Below, piece by piece: positions 1-10,841 of a stretch of DNA of 64,000 bases (within the stretch, counting starts at the first letter, position 1; the number at the start of each line of letters is the position of its first letter). This DNA comes from Cornus controversa. Taxonomy: Eukaryota; Streptophyta; Magnoliopsida; Cornales; Cornaceae. The translations under genes and the position numbers were made by a program. The stretch lies in contig CM048845.1 of the NCBI GenBank assembly GCA_026545225.1, positions 87,013,033-87,077,032 on the forward strand. The letters are read 5' to 3'. The notes under the pieces are model-generated. The model was given only the letters and a program-made list of their open reading frames with translations, was not told the origin of the DNA and did not search any database.

Positions 1-448
1 CACTTGGATACTATGTCAGACACTCGAACACGTGTCGAATACCTCATCTAAATGTCTTGACATTTTTTTTTGTAGAACACTTCTGGAATATTTTTTGGAC
101 ACTCCTCGAATACGTAATAGATACGTGATGTATATTCTAGTATTTCGAATAGAAATTATATACTACTAAGTTATGATTAAAAATTCAAGTTAAATATGTG
201 TAGAAGACTAAATAAGTCTAGTTCTTTAATTTATTTTAATCTATTTGTCTATTTTTATTTATAAATTTATTTGGTTGTTAATTGCTGGACGATTAATTGA
301 AATATTTCTATAGCTAAATATTTTTTTATTGAATAATTAATATATATAAATATATTATATTATTATTTACACTATATTCGTGTCTTAATTTTTTAAAATT
401 TCTCGTATCCGTGTTATGTGTGTTTCATATCTGTGTCCTGTTTTCTAG
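1..448. repeat. Degenerate hAT-like element, left part cut by window edge
   Basis: The stretch opens with a run of gacac/gtgtc-type subterminal motifs and closes with a tgtgtcctgttttctag end. The middle is AT-rich. The order (motif-rich block, AT-rich core, motif-rich block, end resembling ctaagaagcatggacac in reverse complement) matches the better-preserved copies at 1857-2578 and 59312-59853. The left end is outside the window, so no target duplication can be checked. Assignment rests on that resemblance only. Confidence 0.55.
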
Positions 449-713
449 ATACACACCTTCTAATAAAAAAATAAAAAAAAAGGGATAATAATGTGTGGAT
501 TCTTTATCCAAAATTACATGGTCGGACCCACCAATCAGCGTCCATCAAACTTTACCTGCCCGTCTGCCCTAAACCCACCAAAAACCATACTGGGGTTGGT
601 AAATACCGCTCTCTCTCTCCTACCAACCCCAACTTTCTCTCTCTACAAAACCAACATCTATAGTTTTAAATTCCTCAGCCCACCCACCAAACCTGAAAGC
701 CCCCCAAGCCTCG

Positions 714-716
<3 letters not shown>

Positions 717-754
<38 letters not shown>
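717..754 (+). repeat. (CT)n tract in the 5' leader of the CSE gene
   Basis: About 19 uninterrupted CT units end 26 bases before the start codon of the esterase gene. Pyrimidine-rich leaders of this kind are common in plant 5' UTRs. The tract is likely transcribed, and its length is probably variable between individuals. Confidence 0.8.
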
Positions 755-757
<3 letters not shown>

Positions 758-780
758 TATTCCACGAAAAGCCACCAACC

Positions 781-3130
781 ATGTCGCCGGAACCTCCACC
801 ACCGCAAGCCGAAGTTCCACCCAACTTCTGGGGCCACATGCCGGAGGAAGAATACTACACCTCCCAAGGTGTCCGTAACACCAAGTCATATTTCGAGACT
901 CCACACGGCAAGCTCTTCACCCAGTCTTTCCTACCGTTGGATCTTCCTGTCAAAGGCACGGTCTACATGAGCCACGGCTACGGATCAGACACGGGATGGC
1001 TCTTCCAGAAGATCTGCATCAGCTTCTCGACCTGGGGATACGCCGTCTTCGCCGCCGATCTCCTGGGCCACGGCCGATCCGATGGCATCCCCTGCTACCT
1101 CGGCGATATGGAGAAGACAGCCGCCGCGTCCCTATCTTTCTTCCTGAGTGAGCGCACCAGCGAATCTTACCGCCACCTCCCCGCCTTCCTCTTCGGCGAG
1201 TCCATGGGTGGGGCGGCCACGATGCTCATGTACTTCCAATCACCACCTGACACGTGGACTGGCCTGATCTTCTCGGCACCACTCTTTGTAATGCCCGAGA
1301 ACATGAAGCCATCTAAGGTGAGATAAGTACGGTTAGACATCAATCAGTACATTACTTTCTAATATCCAATATCCAGATTTATTTTAGATTCATTTACCTG
1401 GTCACATTTACGCCTATGAAAATTTATGAATTACAACAATTTATGAATTTGAAAAATTAAGGACATGTTTAGTTTTAAAATAATTCTTAGAGAATTTTGA
1501 AAACAGTAACTCTGATGAAAGAAAACTAGAGTTTTTATAAGTGAGTTTTTGTAAAATAATTTTTTTAAAAACTTCAAGTTGTATGATTTTCAATTTCCAA
1601 AAAATAGAAAATTATTATCAAAACATTGTATCAAACATATTCAAAGTTATTTAGAAAGCAATCAAAACCGTATGTTCAGATTAAACTTTTTTTCTTAGTT
1701 TAGAGTTTAGACTGAATCACAGTATACATGACCATCTACAAAAGGACAAAATTTAAAATTTATTTAATTTCATAAAATTAGTGTTGTTTTAACAATGAAT
1801 TTTTGTTTTTTTGCAGTTGAATGTTAACATTGAAATTCAAATACATAGATCACATCCTAGAAAGCACGGACACTTCGTATAGGGGTGCCGTGTCCGTGTC
1901 GGACACTCGGACACTCCTCGGACACTCGGACACGTGTCGGACACTCCGTAGAAGTGTCCTGGAATTTTTTTTTTTAGGACACGGCTGGGACACGGTAAGG
2001 ACACGCGGGGGACACGGCAAGGACACACGGGGGACACGGCGGGGTACATTTTGTAATTTTTAAAAGTGCAAAAAAACCCCTGAACTTTTGCAAAGTTACA
2101 AAAAGACCCCTTTGAACTATTTTTTTTAGCATTTCAACCCCTCATCTTCTAAAAATTGACATTTTGACCCCTTGAAATAACTATAATGACATATATCATT
2201 TAATATGACTATTATGCCCTTTTCTATATAAATATAGTATTTTTTAAAATAAAAAATTTTAAAAATAAAAAATAGTTAGATAAAATTCCTAAATAATAAA
2301 TTTAGAAACAAAAAAGTAAAAAAGCCAATATAATGGACATCCTTTTTGAAAATACATTAATTACTTGATAATAAATTGAAGTATTTGTGTGATTTATTAT
2401 TTTTTTATTGTTAAATTTATGGTATTGTGGATATTGGTTAACTTGTTGAATATATATTAATATATTATTTCATAGTCGTATCCCCGCCGTGTCGTGTCCT
2501 ATTTTTTTGAAATTTGCCGTGTCGCCGTGTCCGTGTCGTGTCGTACCCGTGTCCCGTGTCCGTGTCCATGCTTCTTAGATCACATCAAACGGTCCACTAC
2601 TTAATGATGTCAAAATTAACGTAAACTCGTAACTCTAATCTAACAAGTCGTCTTCTTTCAATCGTGATTTAATTTAATTTAATTTACAGGTGAGGTTGTT
2701 TCTGTACGGACTGCTCTTCGGGATGGCGGACACGTGGCAATCAATGCCCGACAACAAGATGGTGGGGAAGGCAATAAAGGACCCCGAGAAATTGAAAATT
2801 ATCGCGGGCAATCCGAGGCGATATACCGGGAAGCCGAGGGTGGGGACGATGAGGGAGCTGGCTCGGGTGTGCCAGTACATACAGGATAATTTATGGAGGG
2901 TGACGGCGCCGTTTCTGACGGCCCACGGCACTGCAGATGGAGTGACGTGTCCGTCGGGGTCGAAGATGTTGTACGAGAAGGCGACGAGCGAGGACAAGAC
3001 TTTGAAGCTGTATGAAGGAATGTACCACTCGTTAATACAGGGAGAGCCTGATGAGAATGCTAATGTTGTGTTGGGGGACATGAAGGAATGGATTGATGAG
3101 AGAGCAGAGAGATATGGGCCAAAAGTATAG
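781..3130 (+). CDS. CSE: Caffeoyl shikimate esterase / monoacylglycerol lipase-like alpha/beta hydrolase
   Basis: Two exons, 781-1317 and 2690-3130, joined in phase 0, give 325 residues. The GT at 1318 and AG at 2688-2689 are canonical. The protein closely resembles Arabidopsis CSE (AT1G52760, also described as LysoPL2), with the same N-terminal NFWG.MPEEEYYTSQGVR block and the same ending around the catalytic His. The alpha/beta-hydrolase triad is visible: Ser141 in GESMGG, Asp262 in HGTADG and His292 in MYHSL; the oxyanion region is HGYG at 65-68. There is no signal peptide, which fits a cytosolic or membrane-associated enzyme. By family knowledge it hydrolyses caffeoyl shikimate to caffeate in lignin synthesis and may also act on lysophospholipids or monoacylglycerols. 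The 1.37-kb intron is enlarged by a transposon. The start is the first ATG after the CT leader and aligns with the family N-terminus. A possible polyadenylation signal, aataaa, lies just after the stop. Confidence 0.93.
1857..2578. mobile_element. Non-autonomous hAT-like transposon inside the CSE intron
   Basis: This 722-bp element is bounded by 17-bp imperfect terminal inverted repeats: ctagaaagcacggacac on the left, and ctaagaagcatggacac as the reverse complement of the right end. The 8-bp flank atcacatc is repeated exactly at 1849-1856 and 2579-2586. An 8-bp target duplication is the hallmark of the hAT superfamily. Subterminal blocks are packed with gtgtccgtgtcggacac-like motifs and ggacacg-n repeats, and the core is AT-rich with no transposase. 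A related copy in the opposite orientation is at 59312-59853, and a worn one is at 1-448. Confidence 0.85.
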
Positions 3131-3648
3131 TGTAATTGATTATAATAAATGATGGGTGTTGATAGACGGATTGATCTAAATGTGGGTCACTTTCCGGTGG
3201 GCTGTGTCTAATTGATTTGGGTTAGTCACGCTTGGTTCGTTCTGGTTTGTGTCAAACAAACATGGGTTGGGTTCGTTGGGGGTGTGAATTACTGTCAAAA
3301 TAAAGCAGAAACTATTGCAATGTAATCTATGAGGTGCTAAAAACATTTTGGTCTGAGAGTCATGTTTAGTGTGGGTTTCACTTACATTATCAAAAATTGA
3401 GAATAATTCACTTTTTCAATTTCAAGATAACTTTTACTATACTTATCATTACTCTTTCTGTATTATGATAGTCGGGAATTGTAATGAAATTTCAGGTCAT
3501 TCAAGTATTGAAATTAGCCAAAAGTGGTGTAAGATTAATAATTTTACCAAAAAAGGAAGGGCATCTTTGTTAGTTTATTAGGGGAAACAATTAACATGCA
3601 TCCTTTCCTTTGTAAGAGCATAAACACATATATACATATACATATTGT
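3131..3648 (+). other. 3' flank of the CSE gene
   Basis: This holds the probable 3' UTR, with aataaa about 15 bases after the stop and another aaataaa near 3298, followed by AT-rich unique-looking sequence. No coding region is recognised; short open frames here show no family resemblance. Confidence 0.5.
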
Positions 3649-3941
3649 GGGCATGTTTGGTTTGTGTTTTGCATTTTTGTTTTTGTCTGTGTCTAAAATA
3701 GAGCATTTTTGTTTTCCCCTGAACAATTATTTTTCTTACTAGTGTTTTGAATAGTGATCAAAAACACGTTAGTTAACAAAATGTGTTTGAAGTTTTTTTT
3801 TTTGTTTTTTTATTTTATTTTTTCTGGCCCAAAATTTTGAAACGTTTTGACACTATTCAAAGTACAACGGGCGGTACAAAAAATGTTTTGTTTCAATTTT
3901 TTATTGCAGTGGCCGAAAAAAAAAACATGCCAAACAGACCC
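3649..3941. mobile_element. Small TIR element of the GGG..TGTTTGG type
   Basis: The ends are gggcatgtttgg (3649-3660) and ccaaacagaccc (3930-3941), a 12-bp inverted pair with two mismatches, enclosing about 290 bp of T-rich sequence without coding capacity. GGGTCTGTTTGG-type termini are typical of plant MITEs. No clear target duplication is visible, so superfamily assignment is withheld. Confidence 0.55.
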
Positions 3942-4490
3942 TGAATGATTAATCACGCTTTCATTACCTTAATATATGAGATTTGGAGTGGAATGAACTT
4001 TCATCATACGCTCAAATGCAGCCCAAAAACAGGTTCAGTATTAAGATATGGGCCCAGGCCAACCCAATCCATACCATATGTGGATAGGGCAAGTGAAACC
4101 TTCAGAGCAAGTGAAATCCTATGATTGAATGGGTTTAGTTAGCCCAGCCCAATCCAATGTTGCACCCTTATGGGCCAAGACGATGGCCCAATTAGGGGGC
4201 AAACTCATATACAAAGATATGAGCTAATTGAGGATTATGATTATTACTTTACAAGCTATATAGCTCATTTAGGTGGTGCATCAACTGCAGATTGCATAAA
4301 AGATGTGTAAAATAAAGGATAAAAAAATAATCCACAGTTGAGCAGTGATAGTGCATTAATAGATTAGGCTTCTGGATGTAGTTATGTAATGAAAAATTTT
4401 CATTATGATTATTTATGCTAGTCACAGTTGCAAAAGTGGAGATTGCGGCTCTCCATCTGTTAGATGAAGTGGACTCCACTATTGTGTCAG
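3942..4490. other. Intergenic, no gene recognised
   Basis: Unremarkable moderately AT-rich sequence containing several cccaa/ttggg-rich words (for example around 4050-4160). No coding region, RNA gene or clear element ends are seen. Confidence 0.5.
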
Positions 4491-4727
4491 TTAGGGGTGC
4501 AAAAAAATTCGTGAAAATCAAAAAATTAGATTGAATTGGACAAAACGGTTTGATTTTTTACAGTTCGATTCAGTCACGGTTTCAAAAACTTCAATTTGTA
4601 TTTTTGGTTCGGTTACGATTTCATGTCCATCGGAATTGGACTGAACTGAACCAAACCGTTTATATATATATATATATATATATAAAAAACTACAACTGTT
4701 ATTTGTGAATCCACAAGAGCATAAGCC

Positions 4728-4759
<32 letters not shown>

Positions 4760-5100
4760 GTGGCTTATGCTCTTGTGGATTCACAAATAACAGTTGTAGT
4801 TTTTTAAATTATGATTTTTTTTCCTTTTGATAGTAGGCTAGTAGTAATTTTTATGATAGGAGGCTAGTAGCAGTTTTTTAAAAGATCTAAATTATTATAT
4901 ATATTTTTGCCTTTTTATAAAAAAAAAAAAAAAAAATTGATGATAGAGCCATGGCTATAATTGAATCGAATCGTTTTATCAGAGTTCGATTTGATTTGAT
5001 TTTATACTTGAAATAGTTTAGTTCGATTTCAAAGTTTAATAAAATCGATTTATAAGGGTTGAAGTATTTTGAAACCAAATCGAACCGTATGCATCTCTAA
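4491..5100. mobile_element. Putative hAT-like TIR element with TTAGGGGTGCA ends
   Basis: The left end ttaggggtgca (4491-4501) pairs with tgcatctctaa (5090-5100), whose reverse complement is ttagagatgca. Both subterminal regions carry repeated cggtttgattttt / ggttcgatttgattt motifs, a pattern common in plant hAT-type MITEs with TAGGGGTG termini. No convincing target duplication is visible. A long perfect hairpin (4684-4805) sits inside and may be a nested insertion. Confidence 0.5.
4684..4805. repeat. Perfect inverted repeat (49-bp arms) with an AT-repeat loop
   Basis: The arms at 4684-4732 and 4757-4805 are exact reverse complements over 49 bp, beginning aaaaaactacaactgtt and ending gcataagccacata. 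They are separated by 24 bp of (TA)n that can itself pair. The absence of any mismatch suggests a very recent origin or continuing correction. A transcript would fold into an almost fully double-stranded stem suitable for Dicer-like processing. There is no coding content. Confidence 0.9.
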
Positions 5101-5838
5101 TGCCAACCTCATTCAACAAGCAAATGAGAACCAGAAGTTATTTTTGCCCAACTTTCTTGCTCCCACAAGTCTTTTCCAAGATTTGTGTAAGCATCTATTA
5201 TTTCGTTGTCTATCTTCACCTAGGGATATTTTCGTGTCATCATTTTGCAACAATTAAATACGTGTGGAGAATTTTGTGTCATATTTTTGGTAAGGAGATT
5301 TGTGGCAAAAATTGGGCCTTCTATTAATGAACATACATGTGAACATGGCATAGCCCACATGGACTCGAGATGTGTGGCACTGTCTTTTGACTAGGAATCA
5401 CCTACTGACGCTGATGTAAATTTTAGATTTTAAATATAAGAGATAGAAAATAAATATTTAAAAAAAAAAAATTTATTTACATATTTAAAAAAATAAAAAT
5501 AATACGTCTCATGTTATTATTGTGTCAAATAAGTGGTGCGAAAGAGATTGCTTTATACTGTCAAAACAAATAACGAATGTTTCAACCTCAAAAAAAGGAG
5601 TCTTTTTTAAACAAGGAGAGATAGAGAGAGGCGAGAAGGGACCTACATTCGTGCCGTCTTTTCTTAATCACAAAACCAAAATACACACATTTTGCCAAAT
5701 CTTCCAAACATTAAATGACATACAAATATACTATTTTGGAAAAAAATTTATGTACGACGAAACTTATGACTTACCTGTTAGTAATGTATATTAGTAGCAT
5801 TTATATTTGACAATATTAAAAACAATATAAACACAATC

Positions 5839-5887
<49 letters not shown>

Positions 5888-8272
5888 TGTTGAACTTTAT
5901 TATTTGCATTATATAATTTTGAATATATTAATTGACAAAATTGAATCTCTAACGTGGCAAGACTATTGTCTCACATCAGAGAGTTTGTATTGTTTTGAAG
6001 TTACTTTCCAAAAGAAAAAAAAAAAAATTTGCTCGGTGCATGTGGAACAATTTTTTTTTTCTTTTAGAAAAGATTACACTCACCTCTGTACAACACGGGT
6101 GTAATTATTTTATCTTTACATTCTCCACTATTAGTATATTATTTTAATGATAAAAGATAAAACCAGATATGATACTTTTTATTAGTGGTTCATTGGTTCG
6201 GTTTAGACATAAAATTAAAATAAACACCATCCCAACAATTTCATAAGAATTGAAAGCAATTCAAACGATGATGAAGGCCTTAAACTGAATCAAATTGAAT
6301 CATATAGTTTCTATAAATTGGGCCTTTCAAAACAGTCTAATATTTTATTTCCCCTCTCCACAACCCAATTTGCAAATGCTTGATTTTGAAAAAATTGTGT
6401 ACAACAAGGAAAAATAAATTGTTTAATTCTTGGAAAATTTTAGGCTAGAATATAAAATGCAAGTTGTAATCTTAGTTTAATTACAACAAAGATGAAGCTA
6501 GACTCTGAAATTCTAAAACTAAAAATTAAGTACCGAAAATTTTAAGACTTGAAAATTTTAAGTGATAATTAAAAAATAAATATTTTTTTATATATTTTTA
6601 AATTTTTAGCATTTAGCATTCAGTGATAAGTGATATCACTCTCACTTAAAATTTTACTTCATTTTAAGTGGTGTTTTATGTCTTCAGTGATATTCAAATT
6701 GTATTATCAAAAGCACATTTGTTATATTTAATTTCATCGAATTGCTGTTTTGGAATTAAAATTAGAGAAAAACAAGTTTAAATTTTTTTACATGTTCTTC
6801 AATTTTAATTCTATGCAACCTAACATAACAACTATCGTTTACTAAATTGAGTTGCAGTAAAAAAATTAATTTCCATACGACTTTAACTAAAGCATTTTTT
6901 TAGTAAATGATCCTAACATGTGCATAAACATTCTTGAACACAAGTATAGCGTATTTCTAAATTCTCTATGGTTGGAACTATTGAAGAGACAAAATCTGAA
7001 AAAATGTGGAACAAAATAAGAAATAATTTTGCATATATATTATACAAGTAATTGATCGAATCGAACAGAACAATCTAATTTTTAATATCCAAATTCGTGA
7101 ACTGAAGTGATTCATTACTTATTTCGATGGACTTTGGAATCACAATTTGTCTACCCTTTATTTAATTTCAACGGTAGGTGAATGAATTAGGAGATATTAA
7201 TAAGGTTAGTGTGATTTTCATTGAATATTAATATTAATAATTTAGTACTACTAGTTCCTAACAAAAAAAAATGGAATTAAGAATATGATAGAGTATGACG
7301 TGTCACAACTAAATGCCGTTTTTGTCCTCGTCATCAAATTATCACATGTCGGACTTCGCGCTTTACGAGTCTCTAGGTGACCGGAGAACTTTGCCCATAC
7401 GCTTTTGGTCACGTGGGTTAGCTTCCCTCGTTCATTTGTGGGGACGACGTGGCTGCGTATCCAAAATTTTTGGACCTTTTCGCTCAACTTGTGCCACCAA
7501 CAACGTTACACGGATTTTCTATTAAATTACCTAAATAACCCCGATATTGTTAGCATATATAGGAAGTGACATACAAGTGTTCCGAGTGATTATTAAGTAG
7601 TTTTGTGTGAATAACAAAACATGCATATATGTATATATTTTTTTATTTCAACAATTATTGTGATAATATGATACTGTTGATCCCAAATAAGTGGTTTTGG
7701 AATTATCAAATAATTTTTTTTCAAGTGTTCCAGAGACAATTACTGTTAATTCTGTTATTAGTTTTGTGAAAAAAATTGATATGTAATTAGATTATTTTAT
7801 ATGAATCAAAAATAATATTATCATGAAGTCACCTCCAATAATAAAAATAATGTTATTTCCATGCACATAAATCGAGTCGAAGGACTACCACGGTCACTAA
7901 CTAACGCTGGGGTATAAAAACACTTTCCAAACCTGGAGAGGAGATGAGTTGGCCAGTCCAGCTATTCAGGTGGGTCCTACTTGAATGTTTTAAGGGCTGA
8001 TAGATGGAGTGGTCTGGTAGGTTTCGAAAACACTTAATATTTGATGTTTGATTTGAAACTTTGTTCCACACGGTGGTATGTTATTATTATTATTATGATG
8101 TTTGATTCTCTTCTCGCCGTACACGGTGGAGCTTAGTAGGCAAGTAGGCATATAAATATCAAACTCTACCCCACGCGTGGAACGCATTGAACCGTCAATT
8201 AAATGATTAATCTACCCAGCTTGAAGTACCACAACAAATAAATAAAAATTGGAACAAACTTCCAAGGGATGA

Positions 8273-8311
<39 letters not shown>

Positions 8312-9129
8312 TGGGGGAGGTGTTACGCACTAAATAAATTTTGACATTAATTTTTTATTCTATAATTCTCACACTATTCTTTTCAATTAGTCAAAATTTC
8401 TCACATTAATGAAAGTTTAAAAAAAGAAAAGGTCGTGTAATGAGGTGCACCTCATCATAGTTTTGTGCGGCTAGGATCAATTTTTATTTTTTCGCAATGA
8501 TTGTTTATTGGTCACTTGTGATAGCATGCTTCAATGCATATACAAACATAGAGTCTAATTTAAAATAGAAAAAATTATATTTGGGTGACCAAAGTTTAAA
8601 TTTTTTTTTTATTTTTTTGTGACTTTAAATTTAATTGAAGTTTAATAGTGATCAAACTTAAAAATTAATTGCTAATCAGTAATAATTTAATCTTAATACC
8701 GAAAATATGTTTCATTCTCTCCATAGATTCATATTCTTTCTTTAGTCTACTTCAACTTCCAAATATCATAAACTTCAAAAAATTCGATTACTTGTGTGCA
8801 ACATATATACATTTTAAAAAAGATATATAAATGTATTCCTATATATTAATATCTTATTAACCAAAATAAAAAATAATAATTTTGGTATAATTAATTACAA
8901 ACCTCACATTTAGTATTAATAACCCAACGAATCATAATTTTTTTTTCCTGTTTCTTGAACACCCAAAATAGATTGAAAAAGATATTGTTCATTCTTTAAA
9001 ATTGAAATTAGGATTAATTTGCTAAACCTAAACATATTGGCAGCAAAAAGGGGAAAAAAAACCTAGACATACATAATACAAATTGAAAAAGACACATGCA
9101 TTAATTGTAAGACAAATATATATATATAT

Positions 9130-9163
<34 letters not shown>

Positions 9164-9460
9164 AACTCCTTTTCAATATATATATATACTTTCTTTTATA
9201 GATTCCTTTATGTCTTTTGAAGCTTTGATATTTGGGGATGCGATTGGAGAAGACCAAAAAGGAATTAAAAATAGGGCATTTTATATATTAAAGTTAAAAA
9301 ATTGGTCACTATTTACCTTTTATTAAGTTTAATGCAAAACAATTTTTTTTTTTTTTAATTTTGGTCACCAAAATCTAATTTTTCCATTAAAATATAATCA
9401 TTATATGATTTTTTATTTTCATAATACCAATAAACTAGTTTAAAATATAATCATTATAGG

Positions 9461-9600
9461 GTTAAGTGCATAAAACACCCTCGCTGTATATAAAAATGTG
9501 CAAAAAATATCCTACAATTTAATATACTCATGTCACCCTTCACTAGTTTTTTCTGATGAGCAAATACCAGCGAGCTTTTATTAAAAAAATAACCATTGAC
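9461..9600. repeat. Solo terminus related to the GGGTTAAGTGCA TIR family
   Basis: The sequence starting gggttaagtgcataaaacaccc followed by tatataaaaatgtgcaa closely matches the left terminus of the element at 54010-55056. No matching right end (gcatttaaccc-like) was found in the following kilobase, so it appears to be a truncated copy. Confidence 0.55.
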
Positions 9601-9669
9601 TGGCATGTTTGACTTAAATTTCTTTTAAAATTCTACTAACTTCAAAAGTTCTATACAAATTAAGAAGTT

Positions 9670-9686
9670 CCCCCCCCCCCCCCCCC
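9670..9686. repeat. Homopolymer of 17 cytosines
   Basis: An unbroken run of C followed by tccc, unusual in this AT-rich setting. It is prone to replication slippage and to sequencing-length error. Confidence 0.9.
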
Positions 9687-10052
9687 TCCCAATCTAAAGT
9701 TCTCTCTCTCTGCCCACCATAACTAAATATATAATTTTCCAACATACACAGAAATAGATTGAATTAAACCAAGATTCCATATATATATATATATAATGTA
9801 CAAGAGAGAATCTAGTATATAGAGATATATATGGCATTCTCATGAATTTATTTCCAAAATCCTCAATTAGTTTCCAAATTCTTCAATTTACTCAATTCGT
9901 TTCCAAAACATCATATTTTTGGTAGATGAGATACATTCCTTGTATTTTGTTTGGTGATTGATGGTTTTTCTATGTCAGAACTATACTCCGGTTCCAGATT
10001 AAGGAAAACCATATGAAAAATAATGAAATTAATGGATGGACAATATATATTA

Positions 10053-10832
10053 GGGAGACGATATTCGCACTCCACTTTTCTACGATTGCACTCCACTAAC
10101 TTTTTTCTTTTAAATAAAATGACAAAAAGGTTCCTAAACTCATTAATGCATCATAACTTATTTTATAATACATTAACTACCCTTTATACTATAAACTTTA
10201 ACTCATTTTATCTTCTGTTTATTTGGTTTAGTACTATTTTTTTTTTAGTTCTGACTAAAAGAAAATTTTTTTCTTCGATTTTTTTTTTATCCTGTCAAAG
10301 AGATAATTTATTCAACAGAGATAACCTTTTTTAATAGATACTCTATCAAGAGAGGGAATTTTTTTTTTTTTTTTTGCATATCATACTTTTTTTTTGCCTG
10401 ATGCTGTCAAATGAGAGAATTTATTCAACATAGATAAGTTTTTTTTTTGGTTTTTTTATGTACAATACTTCTTTTTGGTTCTTTTTTTTGGTTCTGGTCA
10501 AAATATATAACTTATTCAATAAAGATAACAATGCATATTTTTTTTTGTCCTGTGAAAGAAATAATTTATTCAACATAAAAAACCCTTTTTTTGGGTGTTG
10601 TCAAACAATAAAAAATCTATTTTTTGAATCTATTTTTGGGTAATTTTTTTTTTTAATCCTGTTAAAAGAGAATGAAAACATTAAAGATTAAAAACAGAGA
10701 GGGGATATAAGAAACGGTATTTGTGTAATTTGAAAAAAAAAATCATTTACTTTTGAATTTAAGGTTAGAAATGTCATTTCTTTTAAAATATGAGTGCAAA
10801 TGTAAAAAATGAGAATGCGAATATCGTTTCCC
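10053..10832. mobile_element. Mutator-like non-autonomous element with a 9-bp target duplication
   Basis: This 780-bp element has roughly 30-bp inverted termini: gggagacgatattcgcactc on the left, and gggaaacgatattcgcattc as the reverse complement of the right. Both sides carry the 9-bp duplication tatatatta (10044-10052 and 10833-10841). A 9-bp duplication with long TIRs indicates the MULE superfamily. The interior is T-rich and contains about four copies of a ctgtcaaa-gagataatttattcaaca-type word near 10292, 10402, 10494 and 10549, showing internal tandem growth. No transposase is encoded. Confidence 0.85.
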
Positions 10833-10841
10833 TATATATTA

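Larger units (their letters stand above)
5101..10043. other. Long AT-rich intergenic region
   Basis: About 5 kb without a recognisable gene. It contains (AT)n tracts near 5845-5882, 8274-8287 and 9117-9144, (AG)n tracts at 8287-8310 and 9144-9161, many poly-A/T runs, and a slightly richer stretch at 7290-7530 that includes a CACGTG word near 7411 but no recognisable protein. Short open frames (up to 90 codons) have no family resemblance. Confidence 0.5.

Noticed and set aside
1461-1650. Possible MITE in the CSE intron (acatgtttagttttaaaa and ..caaacatattc)
   Set aside because: The inverted match is only about ten bases with mismatches and no flanking duplication.
7313-7525. Open frame in a GC-richer stretch with a CACGTG word
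   Set aside because: No start context, splice sites or protein family resemblance. A single G-box-like word is not enough to call a promoter.
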